Source: Flavobacterium cheongpyeongense
GTDB lineage: Bacteria; Bacteroidota; Bacteroidia; Flavobacteriales; Flavobacteriaceae
Length of the DNA: 64,000 nucleotides
NCBI RefSeq assembly: GCF_003202435.1
Contig: NZ_QJHK01000010.1
Span: 106,960 to 170,959, forward strand
Direction: 5' to 3'
How positions within the stretch are numbered: position 1 is the first letter of the stretch; every line of letters starts with the position of its first letter. The position numbers were made by a program, and so were the translations under genes. Below are positions 17,805 to 26,572 of this stretch, in pieces. Below the pieces are notes generated by a model. It searched no databases. It was not told the DNA's origin and saw nothing but the letters and a program-made list of their open reading frames with translations.

Positions 17805-18179
17805 ATGATTGAAAAAATTAAGGAATTACCCGCGAATATGATTGGTTTTAAAACAGCTGGTCACGTAGTTAAAGGCGATGTTGATTTTGTTAAATCAGAA
17901 GTTCGTCTTTTAATTGATAAGACATCAAAACTCAATTATTTATTGTTTTTTGATAATTCTCCAACCGATTTCACATTAGGTGCATGGTTACATGAAGCAT
18001 TGTTAAGTATTAAAAACATCACTAAATGGACCCGCGCTGCAATTGTAACAGATTGTCAGAGAATGATCAATTTTACTAAAGTCTTTAATGCGGTCATGCC
18101 AGGAGAATTTAAAGGTTTTAAAAAAGAAGATTATTTACTTGCAGTTGACTGGACAGCAGAAAAAATCGATTTGGATTAA
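17805..18179 (+). CDS. STAS/SEC14-like (SpoIIAA-like) domain protein
   Basis: A 124-residue single-domain protein: MIEKIKELPANMIGFKTAGHVVKGDVDFVK, LNYLLFFDNSPTDFTLGAWLHEALL, then WTRAAIVTDCQRMINF and MPGEFKGFKKEDYLLAVDWTAEK. This matches the SpoIIAA-like STAS superfamily of stress-linked soluble proteins with a lipid- or anti-sigma-type fold. The function is unknown. TAATTTTG at 17761-17768 fits the -7 element. It lies 21 nt upstream of a PPOX-family gene, probably in one operon, together resembling a general-stress pair. Confidence 0.82.
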   Translation: MIEKIKELPANMIGFKTAGHVVKGDVDFVKSEVRLLIDKTSKLNYLLFFDNSPTDFTLGAWLHEALLSIKNITKWTRAAIVTDCQRMINFTKVFNAVMPGEFKGFKKEDYLLAVDWTAEKIDLD

Positions 18180-18200
18180 ACTATAAAATAAAGATATATC

Positions 18201-18701
18201 ATGCATAAAGATTTAAACAATAAAGAGGCTTTAGCTAAATTAATTTCATTAGTGAAGGATATTAACGTTGCTGTTTTTGTTACCGAACTTACAAAAATGC
18301 CTCTGCAATCAAGACCAATGAACGTTCAGGATATAGACGATCAGGGTAATTTATGGTTCATTAGTTCCGCAAGAAGCAATAAGAATTTTGAGATTTTAAA
18401 AGACGACCATGTTCAGTTGTTTTTTGCCAATAATTCAAGTTCCCAGTACATTTCTATATACGGGACCGCCACAATATATAAGGATCAGCAAATAATAGAT
18501 GAATTATGGACTCCGGTTGCCAGAGCCTGGTTTGAAGAAGGTCAAAAAGATCCAGCTGTTACGGTTATTAAAGTAACACCTTCAGATGCTTATTATTGGG
18601 ATACAAAAGATGGAAAAATAATTTCCTTGATAAAAATGGCCGGCTCAGCAATTTTTGGTACAACATCCGATGTAGGGGCTAAAGGAAAACTCAAACTATA
18701 A
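18201..18701 (+). CDS. pyridoxamine 5'-phosphate oxidase family (general stress-type) protein
   Basis: A 166-residue FMN-binding split-barrel protein: KDINVAVFVTELTKMPLQSRPMNVQDID, LWFISSARSNKNFEIL, VQLFFANNSSSQYISIYGTATIY. The C-terminal region PSDAYYWDTKDGKIISLIKMAGS is typical of bacterial general stress protein 26-like members rather than true PdxH. It would bind flavin or a related cofactor in the cytoplasm; the substrate is unknown. It is cotranscribed with the STAS-like gene and closed by a terminator. Confidence 0.88.
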   Translation: MHKDLNNKEALAKLISLVKDINVAVFVTELTKMPLQSRPMNVQDIDDQGNLWFISSARSNKNFEILKDDHVQLFFANNSSSQYISIYGTATIYKDQQIIDELWTPVARAWFEEGQKDPAVTVIKVTPSDAYYWDTKDGKIISLIKMAGSAIFGTTSDVGAKGKLKL

Positions 18702-18730
18702 AAAAGTGACTCAATTGTGTCACTTTTGGG
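18702..18730. terminator. intrinsic terminator
   Basis: The stem AAAAGTGAC (18702-18710) pairs with GTCACTTTT (18719-18727) around an 8-nt loop. It separates the PPOX gene from the converging LLM oxidoreductase gene. Confidence 0.82.
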
Positions 18731-18747
18731 CTGTATTACATCTCAAA

Positions 18748-19758
18748 TTAGTTATTGGCATTCAACTCATCAACCACCTCCTTGGCTAGTTGCAGGCTTT
18801 TCAATTTCGCCTGATGGTCAAAAATTGGACTTGTAATCATCAGCTCGTCAATTCGGGAATAACCGATGAATTTTTTTAAATCTGTTGCCAGCTGTTTTTT
18901 ACTCCCCACAAAAGAACAGGCTGTCATCTGATTGACATGAAAACGCTCTTCTTCACTCATGATATCGTCAAGCGAATCTACTGGCGGCTGAAGACCTTTG
19001 CGGTCATTTCGAATTAAATTTAGAAACATCTGGTACAAACTTGTAGCTAATTTTTCAGCCTCTTCATTAGTATCAGCTGCAATAATGTTTACACAGGCTA
19101 TTGTCTTAGGTTTATCCAAAACTTCGGAAGCCTGAAAATTATTACGATAGAATTCAAAAGCCTGTAGCATCTGACGCGGTGCAAAATGCCCTGCAAAAGC
19201 ATACGGAAATCCGTACGAAGCTGCCAAAGAAGCACTTTCAATACTTGACCCTAAAATCCAGATAGGTACTTTGATCCCTTCGGCAGGAAAAGCACGTACT
19301 TTTGCAGTAGCATTTTCTGCAGAAAAATAATCCTGTAATTTCGATACATTTTGCGGAAATCGCTGAGCCTGTTCAAAGAAATCTTTGCGAATGGCCTCTG
19401 CTGTTGGCTGATCAGTTCCGGGAGCCCTTCCCAAACCGAGATCTATTCTGCCCGGATACAAAGTTTCGAGTGTCCCAAATTGTTCTGCAACAATTAAAGG
19501 AGAATGATTTGGCAACATAATTCCGCCGGAACCTACCCTTATATTTTCAGTAAGACTGGCGATATATCCAATTAAAACCACAGTTGCACTACTGGCTACG
19601 TACGCCATATTGTGGTGCTCGGCGAGCCAAAACCTTTTATAACCTAAACGATCTGTTAGTTGGGCAATTTCTTTTGTTTTATGTAATGTTTGAGCTGCGT
19701 TGCTGTCATTATTGATAATAGCAAGTTCTAATATAGAGATTGAAATTGGATCTTTCAT
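18748..19758 (-). CDS. LLM class flavin-dependent oxidoreductase
   Basis: A 336-residue luciferase-like monooxygenase fold protein. Landmarks: KEIAQLTDRLGYKRFWLAEHHNM near the N terminus, VRVGSGGIMLPNHSPLIVAEQFGTL written here as IRVGSGGIMLPNH, and YPGRIDLGLGRAPGTD. The closest recognised type is the MsnO8 or alkanal-monooxygenase-like group of about 330 residues. It would use reduced FMN and oxygen on an unknown organic substrate. Transcribed alone, it is divergent from the sigma-54 response regulator 170 nt away. Confidence 0.92.
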   Translation of the reverse strand: MKDPISISILELAIINNDSNAAQTLHKTKEIAQLTDRLGYKRFWLAEHHNMAYVASSATVVLIGYIASLTENIRVGSGGIMLPNHSPLIVAEQFGTLETLYPGRIDLGLGRAPGTDQPTAEAIRKDFFEQAQRFPQNVSKLQDYFSAENATAKVRAFPAEGIKVPIWILGSSIESASLAASYGFPYAFAGHFAPRQMLQAFEFYRNNFQASEVLDKPKTIACVNIIAADTNEEAEKLATSLYQMFLNLIRNDRKGLQPPVDSLDDIMSEEERFHVNQMTACSFVGSKKQLATDLKKFIGYSRIDELMITSPIFDHQAKLKSLQLAKEVVDELNANN

Positions 19759-19928
19759 GTAATAAATATCTTTTTTACAAAATTAATTCATTTGATATAA
19801 AAGCTAAATTCTTAGGTGTTAATAGATTTATAATGTTTGAAACAAATTTAGAACTGGATAAATAGTCGAATGATTTAAAAGCTAAATTTGTACAACTAAA
19901 ATAATATTCGATTTTAGCAATTTCCATA

Positions 19929-21269
19929 ATGGTACACAAGATTTTAATTATTGACGACGAAGATAAATTGAGAAGTCTGCTGGCACGTATAGTAAAATCA
20001 GAAGGTTTTGAAGTTTTTGAAGCCAAAGATTTGAGATCCGGTTTTAAGAAATTGGAACAAACCGATATAGATGTGGTTTTGTGTGATGTAAAATTACCGG
20101 ACGGAAACGGAGTTGATTTTGTACAAAATATTAAAAGAAGTTTTCCTTTAACGGAAACTATACTTTTAACGGCTTTCGGTAATATTCCGGATGGTATTCA
20201 GGCGATGAAAAATGGCGCTTTTGATTATATTGTGAAAGGCGATGATAATGATAAAATTATTCCCCTACTTTATAAAGCCGTTGAAAAAGTACAATTACAG
20301 AAAAAAGTACAACAGCTCGAAAAACGTATTGGAGATAAATATTCCTTTTCCAGCATAATCGGAAAATCAAAAGGGATCGAACAAGTAATTGATCTGGCTC
20401 AAAAAGTCGCCAAAACCAATTCGACTGTTTTGTTAACCGGAGAAACCGGAACCGGAAAAGAAGTTTTTGCTCAGGCTATTCACGAAAACAGCAGTCGCGC
20501 AGGAAAATCTTTTGTGGCTCTAAACTGTAGTACATTTACCAAAGAAATTCTCGAAAGCGAACTTTTCGGACATAAACAAGGCGCTTTTACCGGAGCTGTA
20601 AAAGATAAAAAAGGTTTTATAGAAGAAGCCAACGGCGGTACATTATTTTTGGATGAAATTGGTGAAATGCCTATTGATCTTCAGGCAAAATTATTGCGTG
20701 TTTTAGAAACCACTGAATATATTCCGGTTGGTGATACGACTTCAAAAAAATCAAATTTCAGGTTAATTGCAGCAACAAACAGAGATTTAAAAGAAGAAAG
20801 CGAGGCGCATCGTTTCCGTTCTGACTTGTATTTTCGCTTGAATATTTTCGAAATCAAACTTCCTTCTCTTAAAGAAAGAGTCAAAGATATTCCGTTACTG
20901 GTTCATTTTTTTGTGAAGCAGTTTTCTGAAAAAACGAATAAGAAAACCTTATCTGTTTCAGAGGATTTTCTACAAAAATTGGAAAATTATTCATGGCCTG
21001 GAAACATTCGCGAACTCAAAAATGTAATTGAAAGATCAGTGATTTTAAGCAATGGCGATACTTTGACTTCTGATATCCTGCCTTATGAAATGCAGCATCA
21101 AACAGAAAAAAACACAAAATCAATGTCAGCTTTCTCTATGCAGAGTGTTGAAAAACTGCATATTCAAAAGGTTTTAAATTATACTAAAGGAAATAAAGCT
21201 GAAACGGCCAGATTATTGGAAATTGGAATTGCGACTTTGTATCGAAAAATTGAAGAGTATGGTATTTAA
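19929..21269 (+). CDS. sigma-54-dependent response regulator (NtrC family)
   Basis: A 446-residue activator with three domains: receiver (1-118, phosphoacceptor Asp53 in [13 protein letters not shown]), AAA+ (about 140-370), and C-terminal Fis-type helix-turn-helix ([21 protein letters not shown]). The AAA+ domain has Walker A GETGTGKE at 170-177, the sigma-54 contact loop GAFTGA at 217-222 and Walker [12 protein letters not shown] from 235. No cognate kinase gene is adjacent, but it directly precedes the kdp genes, so control of potassium uptake by the distant kinase at 60489 is a reasonable inference. A terminator follows it. Confidence 0.92.
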   Translation: MVHKILIIDDEDKLRSLLARIVKSEGFEVFEAKDLRSGFKKLEQTDIDVVLCDVKLPDGNGVDFVQNIKRSFPLTETILLTAFGNIPDGIQAMKNGAFDYIVKGDDNDKIIPLLYKAVEKVQLQKKVQQLEKRIGDKYSFSSIIGKSKGIEQVIDLAQKVAKTNSTVLLTGETGTGKEVFAQAIHENSSRAGKSFVALNCSTFTKEILESELFGHKQGAFTGAVKDKKGFIEEANGGTLFLDEIGEMPIDLQAKLLRVLETTEYIPVGDTTSKKSNFRLIAATNRDLKEESEAHRFRSDLYFRLNIFEIKLPSLKERVKDIPLLVHFFVKQFSEKTNKKTLSVSEDFLQKLENYSWPGNIRELKNVIERSVILSNGDTLTSDILPYEMQHQTEKNTKSMSAFSMQSVEKLHIQKVLNYTKGNKAETARLLEIGIATLYRKIEEYGI

Positions 21270-21395
21270 AATTCCAAAACTTAAATTCCAAATTCCAATA
21301 TCAATGGCAATATTAATATTAATGGCAATATCAAATTCACAGAGATTACATTTTACAATTCATAATTCATAATTAAATAAAGCTTATCATTTTAA

Positions 21396-21427
21396 TAAAA
21401 GCTTATCATTTTGATAGGCTTTTATTT
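21396..21427 (+). terminator. intrinsic terminator of the response regulator gene
   Basis: TAAAAGCTTATCA (21396-21408) pairs with TGATAGGCTTTTA (21412-21424), one wobble, followed by T residues. It lies in a gap that also carries short tandem copies of AATGGCAATAT at about 21303-21335. Confidence 0.75.
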
Positions 21428-21515
21428 TGCTCCGTTTTTGGCACAAAACAATAATCTCTTATTATACAACACCTTAGACACCCCTTGTCTTTTTAGGAAC
21501 AACTTTTGGCATAAG

Positions 21516-21541
21516 GAGAAGGAACATCAAAATTCCTTCTC
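21516..21541 (+). promoter_or_regulatory. start-adjacent hairpin ahead of the kdp locus small gene
   Basis: GAGAAGGAA (21516-21524) is perfectly complementary to TTCCTTCTC (21533-21541), whose last base abuts the ATG at 21542. In mRNA this 9-bp stem would bury the ribosome landing site. Upstream, TTGGCAC (21438-21444) and TTGGCAT (21506-21512) resemble sigma-54 -24 half-sites, but neither has a matching -12 TTGC. Confidence 0.55.
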
Positions 21542-21823
21542 ATGAAAAATCAGGTTAATTCGATTTACAAACAAGCGGAACGCTTTGCTGAGATCACTAA
21601 AAAAAATATTATCTGCGGCAATATCGTTCGGGCTAAAAAGTGTTTAGCACTTGCTGAACGGTTATTTATTACTGGAAGTATCGAAACTAAAAATGCTATT
21701 TCTAACGTGTATATTTTTTCCGTTTCGTCTTTTATGGAAATGCGTCACTGCAACATTTCGCAGCTTTTTCCGCAAACGCTAAAAGCAGAATATATCAAAC
21801 AAGTTAATACTTCGGGAGTATAG
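21542..21823 (+). CDS. small helical protein of the kdp locus
   Basis: A 93-residue, predicted all-helical protein without signal or membrane segment. It contains ITKKNIICGNIVRAKKCLALAERLF and AISNVYIFSVSSFMEMRHCNISQLFPQ and ends EYIKQVNTSGV. Similar small proteins of about 90 residues accompany kdp genes in Flavobacterium as far as I recall (possibly DUF7674), which I cannot confirm here. Its position between the sigma-54 regulator and kdpF suggests a regulatory or accessory role in potassium uptake. Translation may be restricted by the hairpin abutting its start. Confidence 0.7.
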   Translation: MKNQVNSIYKQAERFAEITKKNIICGNIVRAKKCLALAERLFITGSIETKNAISNVYIFSVSSFMEMRHCNISQLFPQTLKAEYIKQVNTSGV

Positions 21824-21824
21824 T

Positions 21825-21899
21825 GTGAAATGTTGTTTGTGAGATGTAAGATGTACTGATCACTTTTCACAAATAACATTTTACTTCTCACATTTCACA
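21825..21899. repeat. kdp-locus inverted spacer repeat, copy 1
   Basis: The gap begins with TGTGAAATGTTG and GTGAGATGTAA and ends with AACATTTTACTTCTCACA and TTTCACA, forming an imperfect long hairpin. Related spacers lie at 22088, 23907, 24375, 26476, 59219 and 60416. Confidence 0.75.
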
Positions 21900-21920
21900 A
21901 ATCTAAAATCTAAAATAATC

Positions 21921-22004
21921 ATGGTCACATTTCTTTTACTCGCATTGGCCGTTGTGCTATTTGCTATTTGTTTTCTCTCTGTTGAATTCTTTGAAAAAAT
22001 CTAA
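21921..22004 (+). CDS. 27-residue single-span membrane peptide
   Basis: A tiny frame beginning MVTFLLLALAVVLFAICFLS and ending VEFFEKI, essentially one transmembrane helix with a short charged tail. It lies three bases before kdpF and in the same orientation, resembles KdpF in size, and could be a second KdpF-like subunit or a coupled leader frame. It is too short for homology to decide, so existence as a protein is inferred from hydrophobic composition, A-rich upstream sequence and tight packing. Confidence 0.5.
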   Translation: MVTFLLLALAVVLFAICFLSVEFFEKI

Positions 22005-22007
22005 ATC

Positions 22008-22085
22008 ATGACAGCACTCTTTATTGTTTCAATCGCCGTTTTCGTGTATTTGATTTATGTATTAATCAAACCTGAAAAATTTTAA
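22008..22085 (+). CDS. kdpF: K+-transporting ATPase subunit KdpF
   Basis: A 25-residue peptide, MTALFIVSIAVFVYLIYVLI followed by KPEKF. The single transmembrane helix ending in YVLIKPEKF is the recognisable KdpF signature. KdpF is a small stabilising subunit of the KdpFABC pump in the inner membrane. It precedes kdpA by 104 nt, a gap occupied by a repeat hairpin. Confidence 0.88.
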   Translation: MTALFIVSIAVFVYLIYVLIKPEKF

Positions 22086-22087
22086 AT

Positions 22088-22180
22088 ATGTAAAAAGTGA
22101 AATGTGATTTGTAAAATGTTAGAAGTTGAACGTCAAGTCCATTTCACATCTCATTTTTACAATTTCACATCTCACAAAAA
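22088..22180. repeat. kdp-locus inverted spacer repeat, copy 2
   Basis: GTAAAAAGTGAAATGTGATT with TTGTAAAATGTTAG on the left faces CCATTTCACATCTCA and TTTTTACAATTTCACATCTCAC on the right. It lies between kdpF and kdpA and is the same family as the copies in the other kdp gaps. Confidence 0.75.
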
Positions 22181-22189
22181 ATAAAAATT

Positions 22190-23908
22190 ATGAGTACAGA
22201 ATTACCAGGTGTCATAGGTATTTTTATCCTGACAATTGTTTTAGCGATTCCTTTAGGAAAATATATTGCTAAAGTTTTTTTAGGAGATAAAACACTTCTT
22301 GACCCGATTTTCAATCCAATTGAAAAATTTATTTTTAAAATCAGCGGTATTAATCCGTCTGATGAAATGAACTGGAAACAGCATCTAAAAGCCTTTTTGA
22401 GCATCAACATGGTTTGGTTCTTTCTCTGCTTTTTTGTTCTGCTTTTTCAAGGTTGTTTACCATTAAATCCGGATAATAATCCATCCATGTCACCCGATTT
22501 AGCTTTTAATACCGCTATTTCATTTGTTGTGAATTGCAACTTACAGCATTATTCTGGTGAAACTGGTGTTTCGTACTTATCACAGATGGTTTTGATGTTT
22601 TTACAATTCGTTTCGGCTGGTGTGGGAATAGCTGCTGCTGCAATGGTTTTTATGGCTATGCGCGAAAGAACTACAGACAAATTGGGAAATTTCTACAATT
22701 ATTTTCTAAAAAGCTGTACTCGTATATTATTACCGCTTTCAGTAATCGTAGCTATTGCTTTAGTTTTTAGCGGAACCCCTATGACTTTTGAAGGGAAAGA
22801 TGCGATCACTACTTTGCAAGGCGATCACGTTGAAATCTCTCGCGGACCAGCTGCCGCGTTTATTGCCATTAAACATATCGGCACAAACGGTGGTGGTTTT
22901 TTTGGAGCTAACTCGGCCCATCCTTTAGAAAACCCAACTTATTTTACGAATGCAGTTGAACTTTGGGCACAACTGATTGTTCCTTTTGCGATGATTTTCG
23001 CACTTGGTTTCTTCCTAAACAAAAGAAAATTCTCTTCTATCATTTTTGGAGTAATGACGGTTGGATTTTTACTCTTAGTAATTCCAACAATTTCAAGTGA
23101 ACTTAATGGGAATCCTGCTATTGCAAAAATGGGAATTGCCCAAACTACCGGAGCAATGGAAGGAAAAGAAGTCCGTTTTGGCCCGGCTATTTCAGGCTTC
23201 TGGAGTATTGCGACAACGGTGATTTCTACAGGTTCTGTAAACAGTATGCACGATAGTTCAATGCCGGTCTCAGGAGCTATGCAATTATTGGCGATGATGG
23301 TCAATGCCTTTTATGGTGGATGCGGAGTTGGTTTCCTGAATTTTTATATATTCATTATTCTTGCGGTATTCATTTCCGGATTAATGGTTGGGCGAACTCC
23401 CGAATTTTTAGGAAAGAAAATCGAAGCCCGGGAAGTCAAAATTGCTGCCTTTATCGCTATTCTTCACCCGTTATTGATATTAGCAGGAACAGCTTTAGCT
23501 TCTTATTTTGCTGCGAATGATACCGCAATGGGATATTGGTTTAACGGAAATGCAACGGGCTGGCTGAACAATCCCGGGAATCACGGATTTTCAGAAATGC
23601 TTTATGAATATACGTCGAGCGCTGCTAACAACGGTTCTGGTTTTGAAGGTTTAAGCGATAATAATCCGTTTTGGAATATCACTACAGGAATTGTTTTGCT
23701 GCTAAGCCGTTTCATTCCAATCATCGGGCCTTTGGCAATTGCTGGTTTATTAGCTAATAAAAAATACATCCCGGAAAGTACTGGAACTTTAAAGACAGAT
23801 ACCACAATTTTTGGCATCATGATTTTTGCCGTAATCGCTATTATCGCTGCTTTATCTTTCTTTCCAGCTCTGGCATTGGGACCTTTGGCGGAATATTTTG
23901 GAATGTAA
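22190..23908 (+). CDS. kdpA: potassium-transporting ATPase subunit KdpA
   Basis: A 572-residue, roughly ten-span membrane protein forming the potassium-binding channel subunit of the KdpFABC P-type pump. Landmarks: PLGKYIAKVF near the N terminus, FNTAISFVVNCNLQHYSGETG and FIAIKHIGTNGGGFFGANSAHPLENPT in the selectivity-filter loops, FYGGCGVGFLNF, and GRTPEFLGKKIEAREVK. Length is close to the E. coli protein. It is the first large gene of the kdp operon and is separated from kdpB by an opposite-strand gene. Confidence 0.97.
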   Translation: MSTELPGVIGIFILTIVLAIPLGKYIAKVFLGDKTLLDPIFNPIEKFIFKISGINPSDEMNWKQHLKAFLSINMVWFFLCFFVLLFQGCLPLNPDNNPSMSPDLAFNTAISFVVNCNLQHYSGETGVSYLSQMVLMFLQFVSAGVGIAAAAMVFMAMRERTTDKLGNFYNYFLKSCTRILLPLSVIVAIALVFSGTPMTFEGKDAITTLQGDHVEISRGPAAAFIAIKHIGTNGGGFFGANSAHPLENPTYFTNAVELWAQLIVPFAMIFALGFFLNKRKFSSIIFGVMTVGFLLLVIPTISSELNGNPAIAKMGIAQTTGAMEGKEVRFGPAISGFWSIATTVISTGSVNSMHDSSMPVSGAMQLLAMMVNAFYGGCGVGFLNFYIFIILAVFISGLMVGRTPEFLGKKIEAREVKIAAFIAILHPLLILAGTALASYFAANDTAMGYWFNGNATGWLNNPGNHGFSEMLYEYTSSAANNGSGFEGLSDNNPFWNITTGIVLLLSRFIPIIGPLAIAGLLANKKYIPESTGTLKTDTTIFGIMIFAVIAIIAALSFFPALALGPLAEYFGM

Positions 23909-23985
23909 GATGTGAAAAAGTGAAATGTAAAACAACCAAACTCAAACAACATCTTACAACTCACATCTCACAAATAACAAATAAC
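23907..23985. repeat. kdp-locus inverted spacer repeat, copy 3 (left part)
   Basis: GTAAGATGTGAAAAAGTGAA with ATGTAAAAC on the left and AACATCTTACAACTCACATC with TCACAAATAAC on the right. It lies directly after kdpA and abuts the end of the opposite-strand S23-like gene. Confidence 0.7.
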
Positions 23986-23988
23986 AAA

Positions 23989-24354
23989 TCATAAACGTGT
24001 TTCAAGATTCTTAATTAATCCATAAATAAGTTTTCCTATGATATCTAATTTTTCAATCAATTGTTCACATTCTTTTTCATTGAAAAAATCTAATTCCTTG
24101 CTTAGTAGAATCAAAGTATCGAGTTCTGATAAAGAACCTAGCGAGATATGTAAAAAATGGATAAATTCTTTTGTTCCTTTTCTTGCTGCTCCCTCTGCAA
24201 TATTAACAGGTACAGAAACTGCAGCTCTACGAATTTGGGAAGTAATTCCAAACTTTTCCTCAGAAGGAAATTGTCTGGTAGCTAAATAAATTTCTTTAAC
24301 GAATTCAAAACTTTTAATCCATGAATTCAATTTTTTATGTGGTTTCATATTCAA
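23989..24354 (-). CDS. four helix bundle protein (S23 / 23S rRNA intervening sequence type)
   Basis: A 121-residue protein of the S23-type four-helix-bundle family: KKLNSWIKSFEFVKEIYLATRQFPSEEKFGITSQIRRAAVSVPVNIAEGAARKGTKEF contains the conserved SQIRRAAVSVPVNIAEG segment, followed by FLHISLGSLSELDTLI. Members are encoded within rRNA intervening sequences or scattered singly, and the diversity-generating-retroelement protein Avd shares the fold. It is encoded antisense between kdpA and kdpB, with kdp spacer repeat sequence on both sides, as if inserted into a pre-existing spacer. No reverse transcriptase or rRNA is near. Function is unknown. Confidence 0.88.
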   Translation of the reverse strand: MNMKPHKKLNSWIKSFEFVKEIYLATRQFPSEEKFGITSQIRRAAVSVPVNIAEGAARKGTKEFIHFLHISLGSLSELDTLILLSKELDFFNEKECEQLIEKLDIIGKLIYGLIKNLETRL

Positions 24355-24374
24355 ATAAACAATTTATACAAAAG

Positions 24375-24412
24375 TAGGAAATTTCATATTTCACATCTAA
24401 CATTTTACACAA
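24375..24412. repeat. kdp-locus spacer repeat, copy 3 (right part)
   Basis: GGAAATTTCATATTTCACAT then CTAACATTTTACACAAAG precede kdpB. This is the usual right arm of the spacer family; its left arm appears to be the block at 23907-23985, now separated by the S23-like gene. Confidence 0.65.
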
Positions 24413-24418
24413 AGAAAA

Positions 24419-26476
24419 ATGACAACTAATAAATCCGCATCATTGTTTGAAAGCCAGCAGGTAAAAGAAGCTTTATTACAGTCTTTTGTCAAACTGAATC
24501 CAAAAATGATGGTTAAAAATCCGGTAATGTTTACCGTAGAAATAGGAACTGCCATTATGTTTGCCGTTTGCGTTTCCATTTTAATGGGTGCCAGCGATCA
24601 GGGCAGTTTCATTTACAATTTAATTGTTTTCTTAATCTTACTCGTAACGCTTTTGTTTGCCAATTTTGCCGAAGCAATTGCCGAAGCCAGAGGAAAAGCA
24701 CAAGCAGACAGTTTAAGAAAAACCCGTGAAGAAACTCCGGCCAGACAGATCTTGCCAAATGGAGAAATCAGAAACATCAGTTCTTCACAATTAAAAAAAG
24801 ATGATATTTACATTTGCGAAGCCGGCGATTTAATTGCTGCCGATGGTGAAATTATAGAAGGTCTGGCAACAATCGATGAAAGTGCCATTACCGGAGAAAG
24901 TGCGCCTGTGATTCGTGAAGCTGGCGGTGATAAATCGTCTGTTACCGGAGGAACAAAAGTCTTATCTGATAAAATCATTGTAAAAGTAACTTCAGAACCC
25001 GGCGAAAGCTTTCTGGATAAAATGATTGCTTTGGTAGAAGGGGCAAGCCGTCAGAAAACGCCAAACGAAATTGCATTGACTATTTTGTTAGCTGCATTTA
25101 CTTTAATCTTCGTGATTGTATGCGTTACACTAAAACCTTTTGCAGATTATGCTAACGCTCCTATTACTATTGCTGCTTTTATTGCGTTGTTCGTTTGTTT
25201 GATTCCGACCACAATTGGCGGTTTGCTTTCTGCGATTGGAATTGCGGGAATGGACAGGGCTTTACGTGCCAATGTAATTACAAAATCAGGTAAAGCAGTT
25301 GAAACGGCGGGAGATATTGACGTTTTGCTTTTGGATAAAACCGGAACAATCACCATTGGAAACAGAAAAGCAACCAATTTTTATCCAACAAAAGGAATTG
25401 CTTTTAATGATTTTGTAAAATCTGCTGTTTTGAGTTCACTAGCCGATGATACTCCGGAAGGGAAAAGCATCCTTGAGCTTGGTAAAACGTTAGATGCAAA
25501 TCATAAGGTGCAATCAGACATTTCACTTCTTACAGAAAACATCTCACACTCCATCAAATTTACTGCTGAAACCAGAACATCGGGCGTAATTTTAAAAGAC
25601 GGAACCAACATTCGTAAAGGAGCTCAGGACGCTGCAAAGAAAATCGCCGGGCAAGCCGGACATGATTTTCCCGAAGATACAGCACAACAAATAATTACCA
25701 TTTCATCAAACGGAGGAACGCCATTGGTTGTGATTAAAAACAATGAAATCCAAGGTGTTATCGAATTACAGGATATCATTAAAACCGGAATGAAAGAACG
25801 TTTTGAGCGCTTACGCCGAATGGGAATCAAAACGGTTATGGTTACGGGAGACAACCCGTTAACCGCCAAATTTATTGCCGAAGCAGCCGGAGTTGATGAT
25901 TTTATTGCCGAAGCAAAACCGGAAGATAAAATGAATTACATCCGAAAAGAACAAGCTGAAGGACGCCTTGTTGCTATGATGGGTGACGGAACAAACGACG
26001 CTCCTGCCCTTGCCCAGGCGAATGTTGGCGTTGCCATGAACAGCGGAACTCAGGCTGCAAAAGAAGCTGGAAATATGGTCGATTTAGATAACGATCCAAC
26101 GAAACTTATTGAGATTGTCGAAATTGGAAAACAGCTTTTAATGACACGCGGAACGTTAACCACTTTCTCAATCGCAAATGATGTTGCTAAATATTTTGCT
26201 ATTGTTCCGGCACTTTTTATTACTGCAATTCCGGCATTACAAGGTTTGAATATCATGCATTTGCACAGTCCTGAAAGTGCTATTTTATCGGCTGTAATTT
26301 TTAATGCTATTATCATTCCTATTTTAATTCCGCTTGCGCTGAAAGGCGTTGAATATCGCCCGATTGGAGCGAGTGCGATTTTAAAACGCAATCTTTTGAT
26401 TTATGGTTTAGGCGGTTTGATTGTTCCTTTTATTGGAATTAAGTTAATTGATTTACTTGTAACCCTTTTTATGTAG
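24419..26476 (+). CDS. kdpB: potassium-transporting ATPase subunit KdpB
   Basis: A 685-residue P-type ATPase catalytic subunit. The phosphorylated Asp is in [14 protein letters not shown] (Asp306). The actuator TGES lies at 158-161, and [20 protein letters not shown] marks the hinge. Membrane spans bracket these domains, and the C terminus is hydrophobic. It couples ATP hydrolysis to potassium uptake with KdpA, KdpC and KdpF in the inner membrane. Length is normal. It starts 510 nt after kdpA because of the intervening opposite-strand gene. Confidence 0.97.
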   Translation: MTTNKSASLFESQQVKEALLQSFVKLNPKMMVKNPVMFTVEIGTAIMFAVCVSILMGASDQGSFIYNLIVFLILLVTLLFANFAEAIAEARGKAQADSLRKTREETPARQILPNGEIRNISSSQLKKDDIYICEAGDLIAADGEIIEGLATIDESAITGESAPVIREAGGDKSSVTGGTKVLSDKIIVKVTSEPGESFLDKMIALVEGASRQKTPNEIALTILLAAFTLIFVIVCVTLKPFADYANAPITIAAFIALFVCLIPTTIGGLLSAIGIAGMDRALRANVITKSGKAVETAGDIDVLLLDKTGTITIGNRKATNFYPTKGIAFNDFVKSAVLSSLADDTPEGKSILELGKTLDANHKVQSDISLLTENISHSIKFTAETRTSGVILKDGTNIRKGAQDAAKKIAGQAGHDFPEDTAQQIITISSNGGTPLVVIKNNEIQGVIELQDIIKTGMKERFERLRRMGIKTVMVTGDNPLTAKFIAEAAGVDDFIAEAKPEDKMNYIRKEQAEGRLVAMMGDGTNDAPALAQANVGVAMNSGTQAAKEAGNMVDLDNDPTKLIEIVEIGKQLLMTRGTLTTFSIANDVAKYFAIVPALFITAIPALQGLNIMHLHSPESAILSAVIFNAIIIPILIPLALKGVEYRPIGASAILKRNLLIYGLGGLIVPFIGIKLIDLLVTLFM

Positions 26477-26570
26477 TGAAATGTGATTTGTAAAATGTAA
26501 AATGACAAAATCAAAAAATACAGCTAACAATTTACAGATCACTTTTTACCTCTAACATTTTACACAAAAG
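26476..26570. repeat. kdp-locus inverted spacer repeat, copy 4
   Basis: GTGAAATGTGATTTGTAAAA with TGTAAAATG on the left and AACAATTTACAGATCACTTT with TAACATTTTACAC on the right fill the gap between kdpB and kdpC. Confidence 0.75.
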
Positions 26571-26572
26571 AC

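Noticed and set aside
21438..21512. Sigma-54 promoter for kdp
   Set aside because: Two TTGGCA(C/T) -24-like blocks are present, but neither is followed by TTGC at the right distance.
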